DNA of 64,000 nt from Nonomuraea solani (GCF_900108335.1 NZ_FNVT01000006.1:124001-188000); one strand, 5' to 3'. Counted from the first letter of the stretch, positions 52,688-61,881 are shown. A program made the numbers and translations. The notes: generated by a model from the letters alone, not told the origin.

Positions 52688-54399
52688 CCGGAACAGCAGC
52701 CCACGCCCTCGTCGCCCAGTTGGAGGAACTCGGCGTCGAGTACGTCTTCGGCACCTGCGGCCACACCAACATCGCCGTGCTCGACGCGCTGGCCGACAGC
52801 TCCATCCGCTTCGTCATCGCCCGTCACGAGCAGGCCGCCGCGCACGCCGCCGACGGCTACGCCCGCGCCTCCGGCAAGCCCGGGGTGCTCCTCGTGCACG
52901 TCGGCCCCGGTCTGACCAACGCCGCCACCGGCGTGATGACCGCCGCGCTGGACTCCGTGCCGCTGGTGGTGATCTCCGGCGACATCCCCTCCTACTTCCA
53001 CGGCCGTCACCCGCACCAGGAGGTCAACCTGCACGCCGACGCCGACCAGGCGTCGATCTTCCGGCCGTTCGTCAAGCGGGCCTGGAACGTGCACCGCGCC
53101 CAGGATCTCGGCCGGGCGGTCGAGCGGGCGTTCTGGACCGCGACGACGGGACGGCCGGGCGCGGTGCTGGTGAACGTGCCGATGGACGTCTTCTCCCGGC
53201 CGGCCGCCGCGTATCCACGCCCGAGCGCCGCCGCGCCGCCCGGCCTGCCCGCCGTGACGGCGGAGCGGATCACCGAGGCCCTGGCCACGGCCGAACGGCC
53301 GCTCGTCTACGTCGGCGGCGGGCTGCGCGACGACGCGGGCGCCCTGACCGCGCTGGCCGAGCACTTCGACCTGCCGATCGTGCACTCGCTGATGGCCAAG
53401 GGCACCGTGCCCGACGCGCATCCGCTGGTGCTGGGCATGCCGGGCTTCTGGGGGCTGGAGCTGACCAACACCGTCGCCCGCGAGGCCGACGTGGTGCTGG
53501 CCCTGGCCACCCGGTTCGCCGAGACCGACGCCAGCTCGTGGGATCCCCGCTTCACCTGGGACTTCTCGGCGAGCACGCTCATCCAGATCGACATCGACCC
53601 GGCCGAGCTCGGCCGCAACTACCCGGTCGCCATCGGCGCCGTGGCCGACGTCGGGCTCGCGGTCCAGGCGCTGGCCGAGGCGGCGAAGTCGTACCCGCCG
53701 GTGGCCCGGCCGGAGTTGCGGGAGAGCATCCGCGCGGCCAGGACGGCGCTGTTCGAGGAGAGCGGGGAGCGGGGGCGCAGCGACGCCTTCCCGCTGCGGC
53801 CCGAGCGCATCCTGGCCGACCTGCGCGACGCGCTGCCGGCCGGCGCGACCCTGGTCACGGACGTCGGCTGGAACAAGAACGGCGTCGCCCAGTGCTACGA
53901 ACTGCCGCCCGAGGGCCGTTTCATCACGCCGGGCGGCGCCTCGACCATGGGCTTCGGCCCGGCGGCCGCGGTCGGCGTGCAACTGGCGAAACCCGAGGGC
54001 GTGGTGGTCGCGCTGATCGGCGACGGCGGCATGAGCGCGCAGTTGCCCGCCGTGCCGCTCGCGGTGGAGCAGGGCGCGCCCGTCGTGTTCGTGGTGATGA
54101 ACAACAGGTCGCACGGGACCATCTCCGACCTGCAGTCGGCCCATTTCGGCCGGAGCCACGGCTGCGACTTCACCGATCCGGCCGGGCGGCCCTACAGCCC
54201 CGACTTCGCCGCGCTCGCCGTCGCGTGCGGCGCCGCCGGCTACAGCGTGGCGACGCCCCGCGAACTCGGCCTGGCGCTGCGGTCGGCCGTCGCGGATCGC
54301 CGGCCCGCGGTGATCGACGTCCCGATGGTCAACGAGCCCGTGCCGACGCCCGGTCACTGGAACATCAAGGACATCTACCAAGGACGGTTCGGCGACTGA
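52684..54399 (+). CDS. thiamine diphosphate-dependent enzyme (acetolactate synthase / 2-hydroxyacyl-CoA lyase superfamily)
   Basis: A 571-residue three-domain ThDP enzyme. The cofactor-activating Glu49 lies in ARHEQAAAHAADGYARASGKPG. The metal-binding motif runs from Asp447 (GDGGMS) to Asn473-Asn474 (MNNRSHGT), the standard spacing. LLVHVGPGLTNAATGVMTA and PGAVLVNVPMDV are family blocks. The superfamily includes acetolactate synthase, sulfoacetaldehyde acetyltransferase, oxalyl-CoA decarboxylase and 2-hydroxyacyl-CoA lyases, and no marker decides among them. Coupling to an aldehyde dehydrogenase suggests that it yields an aldehyde or acyl product that the dehydrogenase oxidises. The start is GTG 52684. 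Confidence 0.9.
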   Translation: MTGTAAHALVAQLEELGVEYVFGTCGHTNIAVLDALADSSIRFVIARHEQAAAHAADGYARASGKPGVLLVHVGPGLTNAATGVMTAALDSVPLVVISGDIPSYFHGRHPHQEVNLHADADQASIFRPFVKRAWNVHRAQDLGRAVERAFWTATTGRPGAVLVNVPMDVFSRPAAAYPRPSAAAPPGLPAVTAERITEALATAERPLVYVGGGLRDDAGALTALAEHFDLPIVHSLMAKGTVPDAHPLVLGMPGFWGLELTNTVAREADVVLALATRFAETDASSWDPRFTWDFSASTLIQIDIDPAELGRNYPVAIGAVADVGLAVQALAEAAKSYPPVARPELRESIRAARTALFEESGERGRSDAFPLRPERILADLRDALPAGATLVTDVGWNKNGVAQCYELPPEGRFITPGGASTMGFGPAAAVGVQLAKPEGVVVALIGDGGMSAQLPAVPLAVEQGAPVVFVVMNNRSHGTISDLQSAHFGRSHGCDFTDPAGRPYSPDFAALAVACGAAGYSVATPRELGLALRSAVADRRPAVIDVPMVNEPVPTPGHWNIKDIYQGRFGD

Positions 54400-54444
54400 A
54401 ACCGTTGCTCGTTCGATATTCCCAGGGATTCCGGCAGACCGTAT

Positions 54445-54470
54445 AACTAACGTACTAGTCCGTGCATTAC
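54445..54470. promoter_or_regulatory. TetR regulon element, copy upstream of ABC/PQQ operon
   Basis: A 26-bp stretch beginning AACTAAC and ending CATTAC matches 63225-63250 at 21 of 26 positions. Its core ACGTACTAGTCCGT (54450-54463) is a near palindrome centred on CTAG. TATAAC (54442-54447) at its left edge could be a -10 element, which would place the site over the promoter. Confidence 0.75.
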
Positions 54471-54523
54471 GGGGCCATGTCGATCACCGCACTTCCACCC
54501 ACCCCCCTAATGAGGTGACTCAC

Positions 54524-55666
54524 TTGTTCTCCGCAAGAATCTCCATCACGGCCGTGGCATTGCTCGCGCTCGCCGCCTGCGCTCCTCCCGGACAGCAGCA
54601 GAGCCAGGAGGCGACCGCCACCGGGCCCATCAAGATCGCCAATGTCAACGCCCAGAGCGGCCAGCTCAGCTCGCTCGGCCAGTGGGAGCACAAGGGGGTC
54701 AAGCTCGCGATCGACGAGGCCAACAAGGCCGGCGGCGTCAACGGGCGGCAGATCAAGCTGGACCTGTTCGACAGCCAGGGCGACCCCACGGTCGGCACCA
54801 ACGTGGCCAGGAAGATCGCGGCGGAGGGCTACGTCGCCATGCTCGGCACCGCCGAGAGCGCCGTCACGCTGGCCATGGCGCCCATCCTGAAGGACGCCAA
54901 GATCCCGAACATCACCTCGGGGCAGTCGCCCAAGCTGGCCGAGCTCAAGAGCCCGTTCCTGTTCCTGAACGCGCCCACCAGCGTCACCTTCGACGAGACG
55001 CTGGCCAAATACCTGGCCGACGACAAGGGCTACAAGAAGATCGCGCTGATCAGCAACAACGGCGCGTACGGGTCCGGCGAGCACGACGCGTTCCTGGCCT
55101 CGCTCAAGACCAGGAGCCTGACCCCGCTCGCCGACGAGGTCGTCACCCCCGACCAGAAGGACTTCAACGCCAACCTGGCCAAGATCCGCGAGCAGGACCC
55201 GGAGGTGCTGTTCATCGGCGCCGAGGAGGTCCAGTCAGGCCTGATCGCCAAGCAGGCCCGCGAGCTGGGCCTGAAGGCGCTGTTCGCCGGCGGCGCGCCC
55301 ATGGGGACCGACGTCTACGCGAGCACCGCCGGGCTCAAGAACGCCGAGGGCTCGGTCGTCAGCTCCCCCTACCTGAGCAACGAGGCCAGCGAGGAGATCA
55401 AGGCGTTCGCCGCGAAGTACAAGGCCGCCTACAACGAGGAGGCCCGCATGCACGTGGCGAAGGCGTACGACGGGGCGTCGATCATGCTGGAGGCGCTCAA
55501 GCAGACCAACGGCGAGGGCGGCCAGAAGCTGGCCGACGCCATCCGCGGCGTCAAGCGCGCGGGACTCCTCGGGAACTACACCTACGACGCCAACGGCGTC
55601 GGCATCCACGAGACGAAGATCGGCCTGGTCAAGGACGGCAAGGTCGTCCCGGAGGTAGCGGGCTGA
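54524..55666 (+). CDS. branched-chain amino acid-type ABC transporter binding lipoprotein (LivK-like)
   Basis: A 380-residue solute-binding protein of the Leu/Ile/Val-binding (HAAT) class. The signal peptide ends LALAAC, a lipobox with Cys18 numbered from the TTG start. Mature blocks are IKIANVNAQSGQLSSLGQWEHKGVKLAIDEANKAGGVNGRQIKLDLFDSQGDP, ISNNGAYGSGEHDAF, VTPDQKDFNANLAKIREQDPEVLFIGA and AKAYDGASIMLEAL. TTG 54524 is preferred since GAGGTG is 6 nt upstream; the in-frame GTG 54515 overlaps that site. These proteins bind amino acids but also amides, aromatic acids and other small acids. It is first of a five-gene operon and follows the TetR element. Confidence 0.9.
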   Translation: MFSARISITAVALLALAACAPPGQQQSQEATATGPIKIANVNAQSGQLSSLGQWEHKGVKLAIDEANKAGGVNGRQIKLDLFDSQGDPTVGTNVARKIAAEGYVAMLGTAESAVTLAMAPILKDAKIPNITSGQSPKLAELKSPFLFLNAPTSVTFDETLAKYLADDKGYKKIALISNNGAYGSGEHDAFLASLKTRSLTPLADEVVTPDQKDFNANLAKIREQDPEVLFIGAEEVQSGLIAKQARELGLKALFAGGAPMGTDVYASTAGLKNAEGSVVSSPYLSNEASEEIKAFAAKYKAAYNEEARMHVAKAYDGASIMLEALKQTNGEGGQKLADAIRGVKRAGLLGNYTYDANGVGIHETKIGLVKDGKVVPEVAG

Positions 55667-55667
55667 C

Positions 55668-56537
55668 GTGCAGGTCTTCCTTCAGACCCTGATCGGCGGG
55701 GTCACATTCGGAGCGGTGTACGCGCTGGTGGCGATGGGCTTCTCGATCGTCTACCGCACCATGGGCCTGGTCAACTTCGCCCACGGCAGCGTGGTGATGA
55801 TCGGCGCGTACGCCGCGTCCACCTTCTACATGGCCACCCACGTCCCCTTCGCGGTCGCGATCGTCGTCGCCATCGCGGTCACCGGTCTCATCGGCCTGGT
55901 GATCGAGCGCTTCCTGCGCCCGCTGGAGAACAAGGACTTCACGCTGATGCTGATCGGCACGATCGGCTTCGGCGCCGTGCTGGAGGCCGGGGCGGTGCTC
56001 GTCTGGGGGGCCACCGGCCACGCGGTCCCCTCCCCCGTCGCCACCGAGCCGATCGACCTCGCCGGCGTGCGCATCCCCACCTACAACCTGGTCGTCATCG
56101 CCGTGGCCGCGCTCGCCACCGGCCTGCTGGCGCTGTTCCTGCAGCGCACCAAGCGCGGCGCGGCCATGCAGGCCGTCGCGATGGACCACGAGGCCGCCAC
56201 CGCGGTCGGCATCCACGTCGGGCGCAGCAACGCCATGGCCTTCGCCATCGGCGCGGGCCTCGCGGCACTGGCCGGCAGCCTCATCGGGCCCATGCTGTAC
56301 GTCAACCCGACCATGGGCGGCACCCTCGGCATCAAGGGCTTCGCGGCGGCCATGCTCGGCGGGTTCGGCAGCATGCCGGGGGCCATCGTGGGCGGCATGG
56401 CCTTCGGGCTCCTCGACGCCTTCGCCGCGGGCAACTTCCAGGAGTACTCCGAGCTGGTCACGTTCCTGGTCTTCGCCCTCGTGGTCATGATCCGGCCCAC
56501 CGGCATCTTCGGAGAGGCAACGGTGAACCGAGCGTGA
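55668..56537 (+). CDS. branched-chain amino acid-type ABC permease (LivH-like)
   Basis: A 289-residue permease with about eight hydrophobic helices. The N-terminus FLQTLIGGVTFGAVYALVAMGFSIVYRTMGLVNFAHGSVVMIGAY is the LivH signature. The ATPase-contact loop lies near MDHEAATAVGIHVGRSNAMAFAIGAGLAALAG. It starts at GTG 55668, one base after the binding-protein stop, and ends in a 4-bp overlap with the fused permease-ATPase gene. Confidence 0.93.
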   Translation: MQVFLQTLIGGVTFGAVYALVAMGFSIVYRTMGLVNFAHGSVVMIGAYAASTFYMATHVPFAVAIVVAIAVTGLIGLVIERFLRPLENKDFTLMLIGTIGFGAVLEAGAVLVWGATGHAVPSPVATEPIDLAGVRIPTYNLVVIAVAALATGLLALFLQRTKRGAAMQAVAMDHEAATAVGIHVGRSNAMAFAIGAGLAALAGSLIGPMLYVNPTMGGTLGIKGFAAAMLGGFGSMPGAIVGGMAFGLLDAFAAGNFQEYSELVTFLVFALVVMIRPTGIFGEATVNRA

Positions 56538-58330
56538 AACGTCTGGCATTCCTCGTTCCCGCCGCGGTGGCGGCCTGGCTGCTGCCGTACGGGCTGGGCG
56601 GCTACTCCATGCACGTCGTCGCCGTCGCCCTCATCTTCGCGATCCTGGCCATCGGCCTGGGCCTGACCATGGGCGTGGCCGGGCAGATCAACCTGGCGCA
56701 GGTCGCGTTCTTCGGCGTCGGCGCCTACACGGTGGCGATCCTGTGCACGCGGGCCGGCTTCGGCTTCTGGTCGGCGGCGGCGCTGGCGCTGGTGGTCGCC
56801 GCCGTGTTCGGGGTGCTGGTCGGCATCCCCGCGCTGCGCATGCAGTCGCACTATCTGGGCATCGTCACGCTCGGCCTGGCGCTGGCCTTCACCAACTGGG
56901 TCACCAACGCCACCGTGGCGGGCCGGGCCGAGGGCATCAGCGACATTCCGGTGCCGGTGCTGTTCGGGCTGGAGCTGTCCAGCGCGTACCTGTTCTACTA
57001 CGTCGAGCTGGTCGTGTTCGCGCTGGCGCTGGCGTTCGCGCTGTTCGTCACCCACTCGCCGCTGGGGCGCCGGCTGCGCGCGATGCGCGACGACGACCTG
57101 GCCGCCGGCGCGCTCGGCGCGGAGATCCCGCTGCTGCGGATGACCGCGTTCGTGCTCTCCGGCCTGTACGGCGGCCTGGCCGGCGTGCTGTACGCCGGGC
57201 TCATCCGCTTCGTGGCACCCGAGTCGTTCAACATCGCCAACATGTTCCTCCTGCTCGCCATGGTGATCATCGGCGGCCGGGCGAGCATCCTGGGCTGCGT
57301 CATCGGCGCGCTGGCGCTGGCCGCGGTCCGGGAGGCGCTGCTGGACGTGTCGGCCTACGCCCAGCTCGGCTACGGCGTCGTGGTCGTGCTCGTGGTGGTC
57401 TTCGCGCCCACGGGGCTGGCGGGGCTGCCCCACCAGCTCAGGCGCCTGCTGCGGCGGCACCGTCCCGGGGAGCGGCTGCGGCTCGGCCCCTTCGAGCCCT
57501 TCGACCAGGCCGAGCCCGCGGCCTCCGAGGAGGACGTGCTGGAGATCGCCGGGGTGACGATGCGGTTCAAGGGCCTGGTCGCGCTGGACGACGTCTCGCT
57601 CGGCGTGCCGGCCGGCCAGATCCGGGGCATCGTCGGGCCCAACGGCTCGGGCAAGACGACCCTGTTCAACGTCATCAGCGGCTTCTACGTGCCGAGCGCG
57701 GGCAAGGTGCGCCTGCGCGGGCGGGACGTGACGGGGGCGCGGCCGTACCGGCTGTCGCAGGCGGGTGTCGCGCGCACGTTCCAGAACCTGCGCCTGTTCG
57801 ACGACCTGAACGTGCGCGAGAACATCCTGATCGGTCTCGACCGCACCCGGACCGCGTGGATCTGGCGCTACCTCGCGCTGCCCTGGAAGGTGTTCGGCTA
57901 CGAGCGGGCCCTCGGGGCGCGGGCCGACGAGATCATCGCCAGGTTCGGGCTCACCGGCTTCGCCGGCGCGGTGCCGCGCGAGCTGCCGTACGGGATCCAG
58001 CGCCGCATCGAGATGGCCCGGGCGATGGCCATGTCCCCGTCGCTGCTCCTGCTGGACGAGCCCGCGGCCGGACTGAACGGCGAGGAGGTGCGCCAGCTCG
58101 CCGAGATCGTCCGCTCCATCAGGGACTCCGGCGTGACCGTCGTCGTGATCGAGCACAACATGGGCCTGGTCATGTCCCTGTGCGAGCGGATCACGGTTCT
58201 GGCGGGCGGCAAGGTGATCGCGGACGGCACGCCCGCCGAGGTCGCCGTCGCCCCGGCGGTCGTCCAGGCGTATCTCGGCGACTCCATGGCCGCACCCACC
58301 GAGACCGCCGTCGAGGAGGCGACCCGATGA
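56534..58330 (+). CDS. fused LivM-LivG: ABC permease with C-terminal ATPase
   Basis: A 598-residue fusion. Residues 1-305 form a LivM-type permease (AILAIGLGLTMGVAGQINLAQVAFFGVGAYTVAIL, GIPALRMQSHYLGIVTLGLALAF, RAMRDDDLAAGALGAEIPLLRMTAFVLSGLYGGLAG). After a charged linker, residues 335-590 are a LivG ATPase with Walker A GPNGSGKTT, a signature-like LPYGIQRRIEMARAM and Walker B LLLLDEPAAGL. LivM and LivG are usually separate; the fusion fixes one ATPase to one permease. It starts with a GTGA overlap and ends with an ATGA overlap with LivF. Confidence 0.93.
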   Translation: MKRLAFLVPAAVAAWLLPYGLGGYSMHVVAVALIFAILAIGLGLTMGVAGQINLAQVAFFGVGAYTVAILCTRAGFGFWSAAALALVVAAVFGVLVGIPALRMQSHYLGIVTLGLALAFTNWVTNATVAGRAEGISDIPVPVLFGLELSSAYLFYYVELVVFALALAFALFVTHSPLGRRLRAMRDDDLAAGALGAEIPLLRMTAFVLSGLYGGLAGVLYAGLIRFVAPESFNIANMFLLLAMVIIGGRASILGCVIGALALAAVREALLDVSAYAQLGYGVVVVLVVVFAPTGLAGLPHQLRRLLRRHRPGERLRLGPFEPFDQAEPAASEEDVLEIAGVTMRFKGLVALDDVSLGVPAGQIRGIVGPNGSGKTTLFNVISGFYVPSAGKVRLRGRDVTGARPYRLSQAGVARTFQNLRLFDDLNVRENILIGLDRTRTAWIWRYLALPWKVFGYERALGARADEIIARFGLTGFAGAVPRELPYGIQRRIEMARAMAMSPSLLLLDEPAAGLNGEEVRQLAEIVRSIRDSGVTVVVIEHNMGLVMSLCERITVLAGGKVIADGTPAEVAVAPAVVQAYLGDSMAAPTETAVEEATR

Positions 58331-59028
58331 CGACCCTCACCGTCGAGGACCTGTCGGTGCACTACGGCGGGGTACGGGCCGCCCACGGCGTGTCCTTCAC
58401 CGTGGAGCCGGGCCAGTCGCTGGGCATCATCGGCGCCAACGGCGCGGGCAAGTCCTCCACGCTCAAGGCGGTCATGGGGCTGGCGCCGCGCCAGGCCACA
58501 TCCATCCGCTTCGGCACGCACGACCTCCTGCGCGCCCCCGCGCACACCCTGGTCCGGCACGGCATCGGCTACGTGCCGGAGGGCCGGCACGTCTTCCCCG
58601 GGCTCACCGTGGAGAAGAACCTGCTGCTCGGCGCCTACGTCACGAGCTGGAAGCGCACGCCCATCGACGAGGTCTACGAGCTGTTCCCCGTCCTGAAGGA
58701 GATGCGTCACCGGCTGGCCGGGGCCCTGTCCGGCGGTCAGCAGCAAATGCTGGCCGTCGGCCGGGCGCTGATGTGCCGGCCGAAGGTGATGCTGCTGGAC
58801 GAGCCCTCGATGGGCCTGTCGCCGATCCTCGTGGCGGAGATCGCGGGCGTGCTCAAGCGGCTCAACACCGACGGGCTGAGCATCCTGCTGGTCGAGCAGA
58901 ACGCCAAGCTCACCTTCGACGTCACCACCACGTGCCTGGTGATGGAGAACGGCGAGATCGCCGCCACCGGCACCTCGGCCGAGCTGCGCGACGACCCCCA
59001 GGTCCGGCGGATCTACCTCGGTCTGTGA
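58327..59028 (+). CDS. branched-chain amino acid-type ABC ATPase (LivF-like)
   Basis: A 233-residue cytoplasmic ATPase: Walker A GANGAGKSS, Q-loop and GYVPEGRHVFPGLTVEKNLLLGAY (a LivF hallmark), signature LSGGQQQMLAVGRAL, Walker B VMLLDEPSMGLSPILV and switch His replaced by Gln in LLVEQN, as is normal in LivF. It pairs with the fused LivG domain. It overlaps the previous gene by 4 bp and is followed 26 bp later by the quinoprotein gene. Confidence 0.94.
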   Translation: MTTLTVEDLSVHYGGVRAAHGVSFTVEPGQSLGIIGANGAGKSSTLKAVMGLAPRQATSIRFGTHDLLRAPAHTLVRHGIGYVPEGRHVFPGLTVEKNLLLGAYVTSWKRTPIDEVYELFPVLKEMRHRLAGALSGGQQQMLAVGRALMCRPKVMLLDEPSMGLSPILVAEIAGVLKRLNTDGLSILLVEQNAKLTFDVTTTCLVMENGEIAATGTSAELRDDPQVRRIYLGL

Positions 59029-59054
59029 GAGCACCACCCAAGGAAAGGTTGATG

Positions 59055-61112
59055 ATGGTTCGTCGTAGAGCGTTACTCGCGGGGGCCGTCGCCGCCGCCG
59101 TCGTGCCGGCGTCGGCCCGGCCGGCGGCCGCCGCCTCGTCCCGGGATTTTCCCAAGGTCGGCGGCAATCTGGCCAACCAGAGCTACAGCCGGCTGAGCGG
59201 CCTGCACCGGGGCAACGTCAGGCGCCTGCGCGCCGCCTGGGTGAACAACATCGAGGGCGGGCTGATGGCGGGCAACAGCCAGAGCACCGCCGTGGCGGTG
59301 GACGGTGTGCTCTACATCGAGTCGGCGCTGGGCAACGTCGTCGCGGTGGACGGGCGTACCGGGGCCACGATCTGGAAATACGCGCAGACGCGCGGCGCGG
59401 TCACCCGGCGCGGGGTGGCGATCGGCGCGGGCAAGGTCTTCACCTGCGCCAACGACAACTGGCTGATCGCCCTCGACCAGCGCACGGGACAGGTGCTCTG
59501 GGAGCGGCAGCACAACGGCTACGGCAACCTGGAGAAGGTCGCGGTCACCTACCACGACGGCATGCTCTACTGCGGCACCAACGACGGGCCGCGCGGCGCC
59601 GCGCTCGCGTTCGACGCCGAGACCGGCGACCTGGTCTGGCACTTCTGGGGCACGCCAGGGCCCGGCGAGTTCGGCAACGACACGTGGGAGGGCGACTCCT
59701 GGCAGACCGGCGGCGCCACCCCGTGGATGCACTGCGCCATCGACCCCGAGCTGCGCCTGGTCTACTGGACGTTCGGCAACGCCAGGGGCGCCCGCTCGTC
59801 CCAGGACGGCTCCCAGCGCGGCGGCCAGAACCTGTTCGCCAACTCGATCGTGGCCATGGACCTCAAGACCGGCGCCTACCGCTGGCACTTCCAGTCCATC
59901 CACCACGACATCTGGGACATGGACAACGTCATGGCGCCGGTCCTGGTCGACGCCCGCGTCCACGGCCGGATGCGCAAGCTCGTCGTGTACGGCAGCAAGA
60001 CCGGCATGTACTACATCCTCGACCGCGCCGACGGCTCGGCCCCGCTGGGCATCGACGAGCGGCCCGTGCCGCAGGAGCCCCGCCAGAAGACCTGGCCCAC
60101 GCAGCCCTTCCCGCGCCAGGGCGGCTGGACCGAGCTGATGCCGGTGCGTCAGCCGCTCGGCACCGAGATCCCCGGCGCCCCGCACCGGGCGGTGCCGAAC
60201 TACCCGATCGGCCCGCTGTTCACGCCGCACTGGGACGAGCCGATCCTCACCATCCCCGGCCACGGCGGCGGCGCCGACTGGAACCACCAGTCCTTCAGCC
60301 ACAGCACCCGCCTGGTCTACACCGGTTTCGGCTACGTCGCCGCCGCCCACTCCCTGACCGAGCCGGCCAACGGGCTGCGACCGCCCGGCGAGTACATGAC
60401 CGGCGGCGTCGTGGCCGTGGACCCCGGCACCAACCGGGTGCGCTGGAAGAAGAACATGCCGTACTCGCTGGCCCATGGCAACGGCATCCTCACCACGGCC
60501 GCCGACCTGCTGTTCATCGGCCGGCCCGACGGCAACCTGCTCTGCCTGGACGCCCGCGACGGCCGCGAGCTGTGGCGCTGGCAGACCGGCGCCGCCGTCA
60601 GCAGCAGCCCGATCTCCTACGAGATCGACGGCGAGCAGTACATCGCGGTCTACGCGGGCGGCACCAGCATCCCGTACGGCAACTCCGCGCAGCGCGGCGA
60701 CCACCTGTGGGCCTTCAAGGTCGGCGGCACCGTCCCGCCCGCCGCCACCCCGCCCCCGCCGGTGATCCGCCGGCCGGTCTCCGGCGGCCCGGTGGACGGC
60801 AGCGCCGTGAACAACACCGTCGTCCTCGCCCGCACCTACGACAACGGCCAGGTCGGCACCGTCGAGTCGACCGCCGTGAACGCCATGGCCCCGACGCACC
60901 TGCGCGTGCCCGCCGGGACCACGGTCACCTTCGTCAACCCGGCCGACAACGTCAACGTGCACGGGGCCACCCAGTTCTTCGAGGGCCTCTTCGACATCCG
61001 GCTCAAGCCGGGCGAGTCGTTCCAGTACACCTTCACCAAGCCGGGCGAGTACTTCTTCAACGACAGCCACAGCCCGCGGCCGACCGGCAAGATCGAGGTC
61101 ACTCCCCGGTAG
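59055..61112 (+). CDS. PQQ-dependent dehydrogenase with C-terminal cupredoxin-like domain
   Basis: A 685-residue exported quinoprotein. The N-terminus VRRRALLAGAVAAAVVP resembles a Tat signal. Residues about 30-560 are an eight-bladed PQQ propeller (VGGNLANQSYSRLS, GKVFTCANDNWLIALDQRTGQVLWE, YWTFGNARG, GNLLCLDARDGRELWRWQTG). The catalytic Asp lies in HHDIWDMDNV (W287-D288-M289-D290). There is no adjacent Cys-Cys pair, which methanol/alcohol dehydrogenases have. After a Pro linker, residues 590-685 form a cupredoxin-like fold replacing the usual cytochrome c. Its His remain (NVNVHGATQ, FNDSHSPRP) but the copper Cys is Asn. The substrate is an alcohol, polyol or sugar. ATG 59055 has AGGAAAGG 6 nt upstream. 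Confidence 0.88.
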   Translation: MVRRRALLAGAVAAAVVPASARPAAAASSRDFPKVGGNLANQSYSRLSGLHRGNVRRLRAAWVNNIEGGLMAGNSQSTAVAVDGVLYIESALGNVVAVDGRTGATIWKYAQTRGAVTRRGVAIGAGKVFTCANDNWLIALDQRTGQVLWERQHNGYGNLEKVAVTYHDGMLYCGTNDGPRGAALAFDAETGDLVWHFWGTPGPGEFGNDTWEGDSWQTGGATPWMHCAIDPELRLVYWTFGNARGARSSQDGSQRGGQNLFANSIVAMDLKTGAYRWHFQSIHHDIWDMDNVMAPVLVDARVHGRMRKLVVYGSKTGMYYILDRADGSAPLGIDERPVPQEPRQKTWPTQPFPRQGGWTELMPVRQPLGTEIPGAPHRAVPNYPIGPLFTPHWDEPILTIPGHGGGADWNHQSFSHSTRLVYTGFGYVAAAHSLTEPANGLRPPGEYMTGGVVAVDPGTNRVRWKKNMPYSLAHGNGILTTAADLLFIGRPDGNLLCLDARDGRELWRWQTGAAVSSSPISYEIDGEQYIAVYAGGTSIPYGNSAQRGDHLWAFKVGGTVPPAATPPPPVIRRPVSGGPVDGSAVNNTVVLARTYDNGQVGTVESTAVNAMAPTHLRVPAGTTVTFVNPADNVNVHGATQFFEGLFDIRLKPGESFQYTFTKPGEYFFNDSHSPRPTGKIEVTPR

Positions 61113-61881
61113 CGATCACGGCGATGTCCGGGCGCAGCAGCGGGAAGCGGTCGAGCACCTCGGGGTCGTGGCCGGCGACCACGAGGTGCGGGCCGTCGGC
61201 CAGTTCCTTGACGCGGTCGAAGGCGGCGTACATGCCGGTCATGCTGTGCAGGATGGGGAAGGGCCGGTCGTCCTCCAGGTTCTCGTAGAAGTGGCTGGCG
61301 TCGGAGGCCAGGACGACGTGGCCGCGGGCGGTGCGGACGCGCACCACCTGCATGCCGGCGGTGTGGCCGCCGACCAGGTGCACGCTCAGGCCGGGCACGA
61401 CCTCGGCGTCGCCGTCCACGAGCGTCACGCGGCCGTCCTTGCCGGCCTCCTGGAGCCGGGCGAGGTCGTCGTCGTTGAGCAGCCAGCGTTCCCTGGTGAT
61501 GCGGCTCGCCCACGGGCCCGTCCAGTAGTCGAGCTCGGCCCGCTGGAGCACGTAGCGGGCGCCGGTGAACTCGTGCGCCGTGCCGGTGTGGTCGTAGTGC
61601 AGGTGGGTCAGGACCACGTGGCCGACCGACTCGGCGGGCACGCCCAGCTCCGCCAGCCTCTCGGCGGGCGAGGCCAGGTAGTCCAGCCCGGCGACCGTCT
61701 CGGCGCGCGAGCGGCTGATGCCGGTGTCGATGAGGACGGTGTGCCGGTCGGAGACGGCCAGCCAGACGTAGTACGACGTGGGGTGCGGCTCCGTGCCGGT
61801 CGCGTCGTGGCCGTGGAAGTGCTCGCCCCGGAGGGCGTCCCTGCGGGCGTAGCGGATGGCGTACACCCGGAAGTCGCTCAC
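61099..61881 (-). CDS. MBL-fold hydrolase, N-acyl homoserine lactonase-like
   Basis: A 260-residue metallo-beta-lactamase protein close to AHL lactonases (AiiA group). The dinuclear metal motif reads LTHLHYDHTG (H-x-H-x-D-H); further ligands lie in GGHTAGMQVVRV, VLASDASHFYENL and VVAGHDPEV. In this setting a lactonase that opens a sugar- or hydroxyacid-lactone made by the quinoprotein is as likely as quorum quenching. The start is GTG 61881, with a 4-bp GTGA overlap with the MFS gene, so the two form an operon. Its 3' end overlaps the quinoprotein gene by 14 bp, tail-to-tail. Confidence 0.9.
   Translation of the reverse strand: MSDFRVYAIRYARRDALRGEHFHGHDATGTEPHPTSYYVWLAVSDRHTVLIDTGISRSRAETVAGLDYLASPAERLAELGVPAESVGHVVLTHLHYDHTGTAHEFTGARYVLQRAELDYWTGPWASRITRERWLLNDDDLARLQEAGKDGRVTLVDGDAEVVPGLSVHLVGGHTAGMQVVRVRTARGHVVLASDASHFYENLEDDRPFPILHSMTGMYAAFDRVKELADGPHLVVAGHDPEVLDRFPLLRPDIAVIATGE

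Noticed and set aside
59910-59924. W-D-M-D motif as proof of lanthanide dependence of the quinoprotein
   Set aside because: The extra Asp is typical of XoxF-like enzymes, but the same W-D-M-D occurs in membrane glucose dehydrogenases that use Mg or Ca, so it is not diagnostic.
61099-61881. Quorum-quenching lactonase as the definite function
   Set aside because: The metal motif fits AHL lactonases, but coupling to an MHS carrier and proximity to a PQQ dehydrogenase make a metabolic lactone an equally good substrate.
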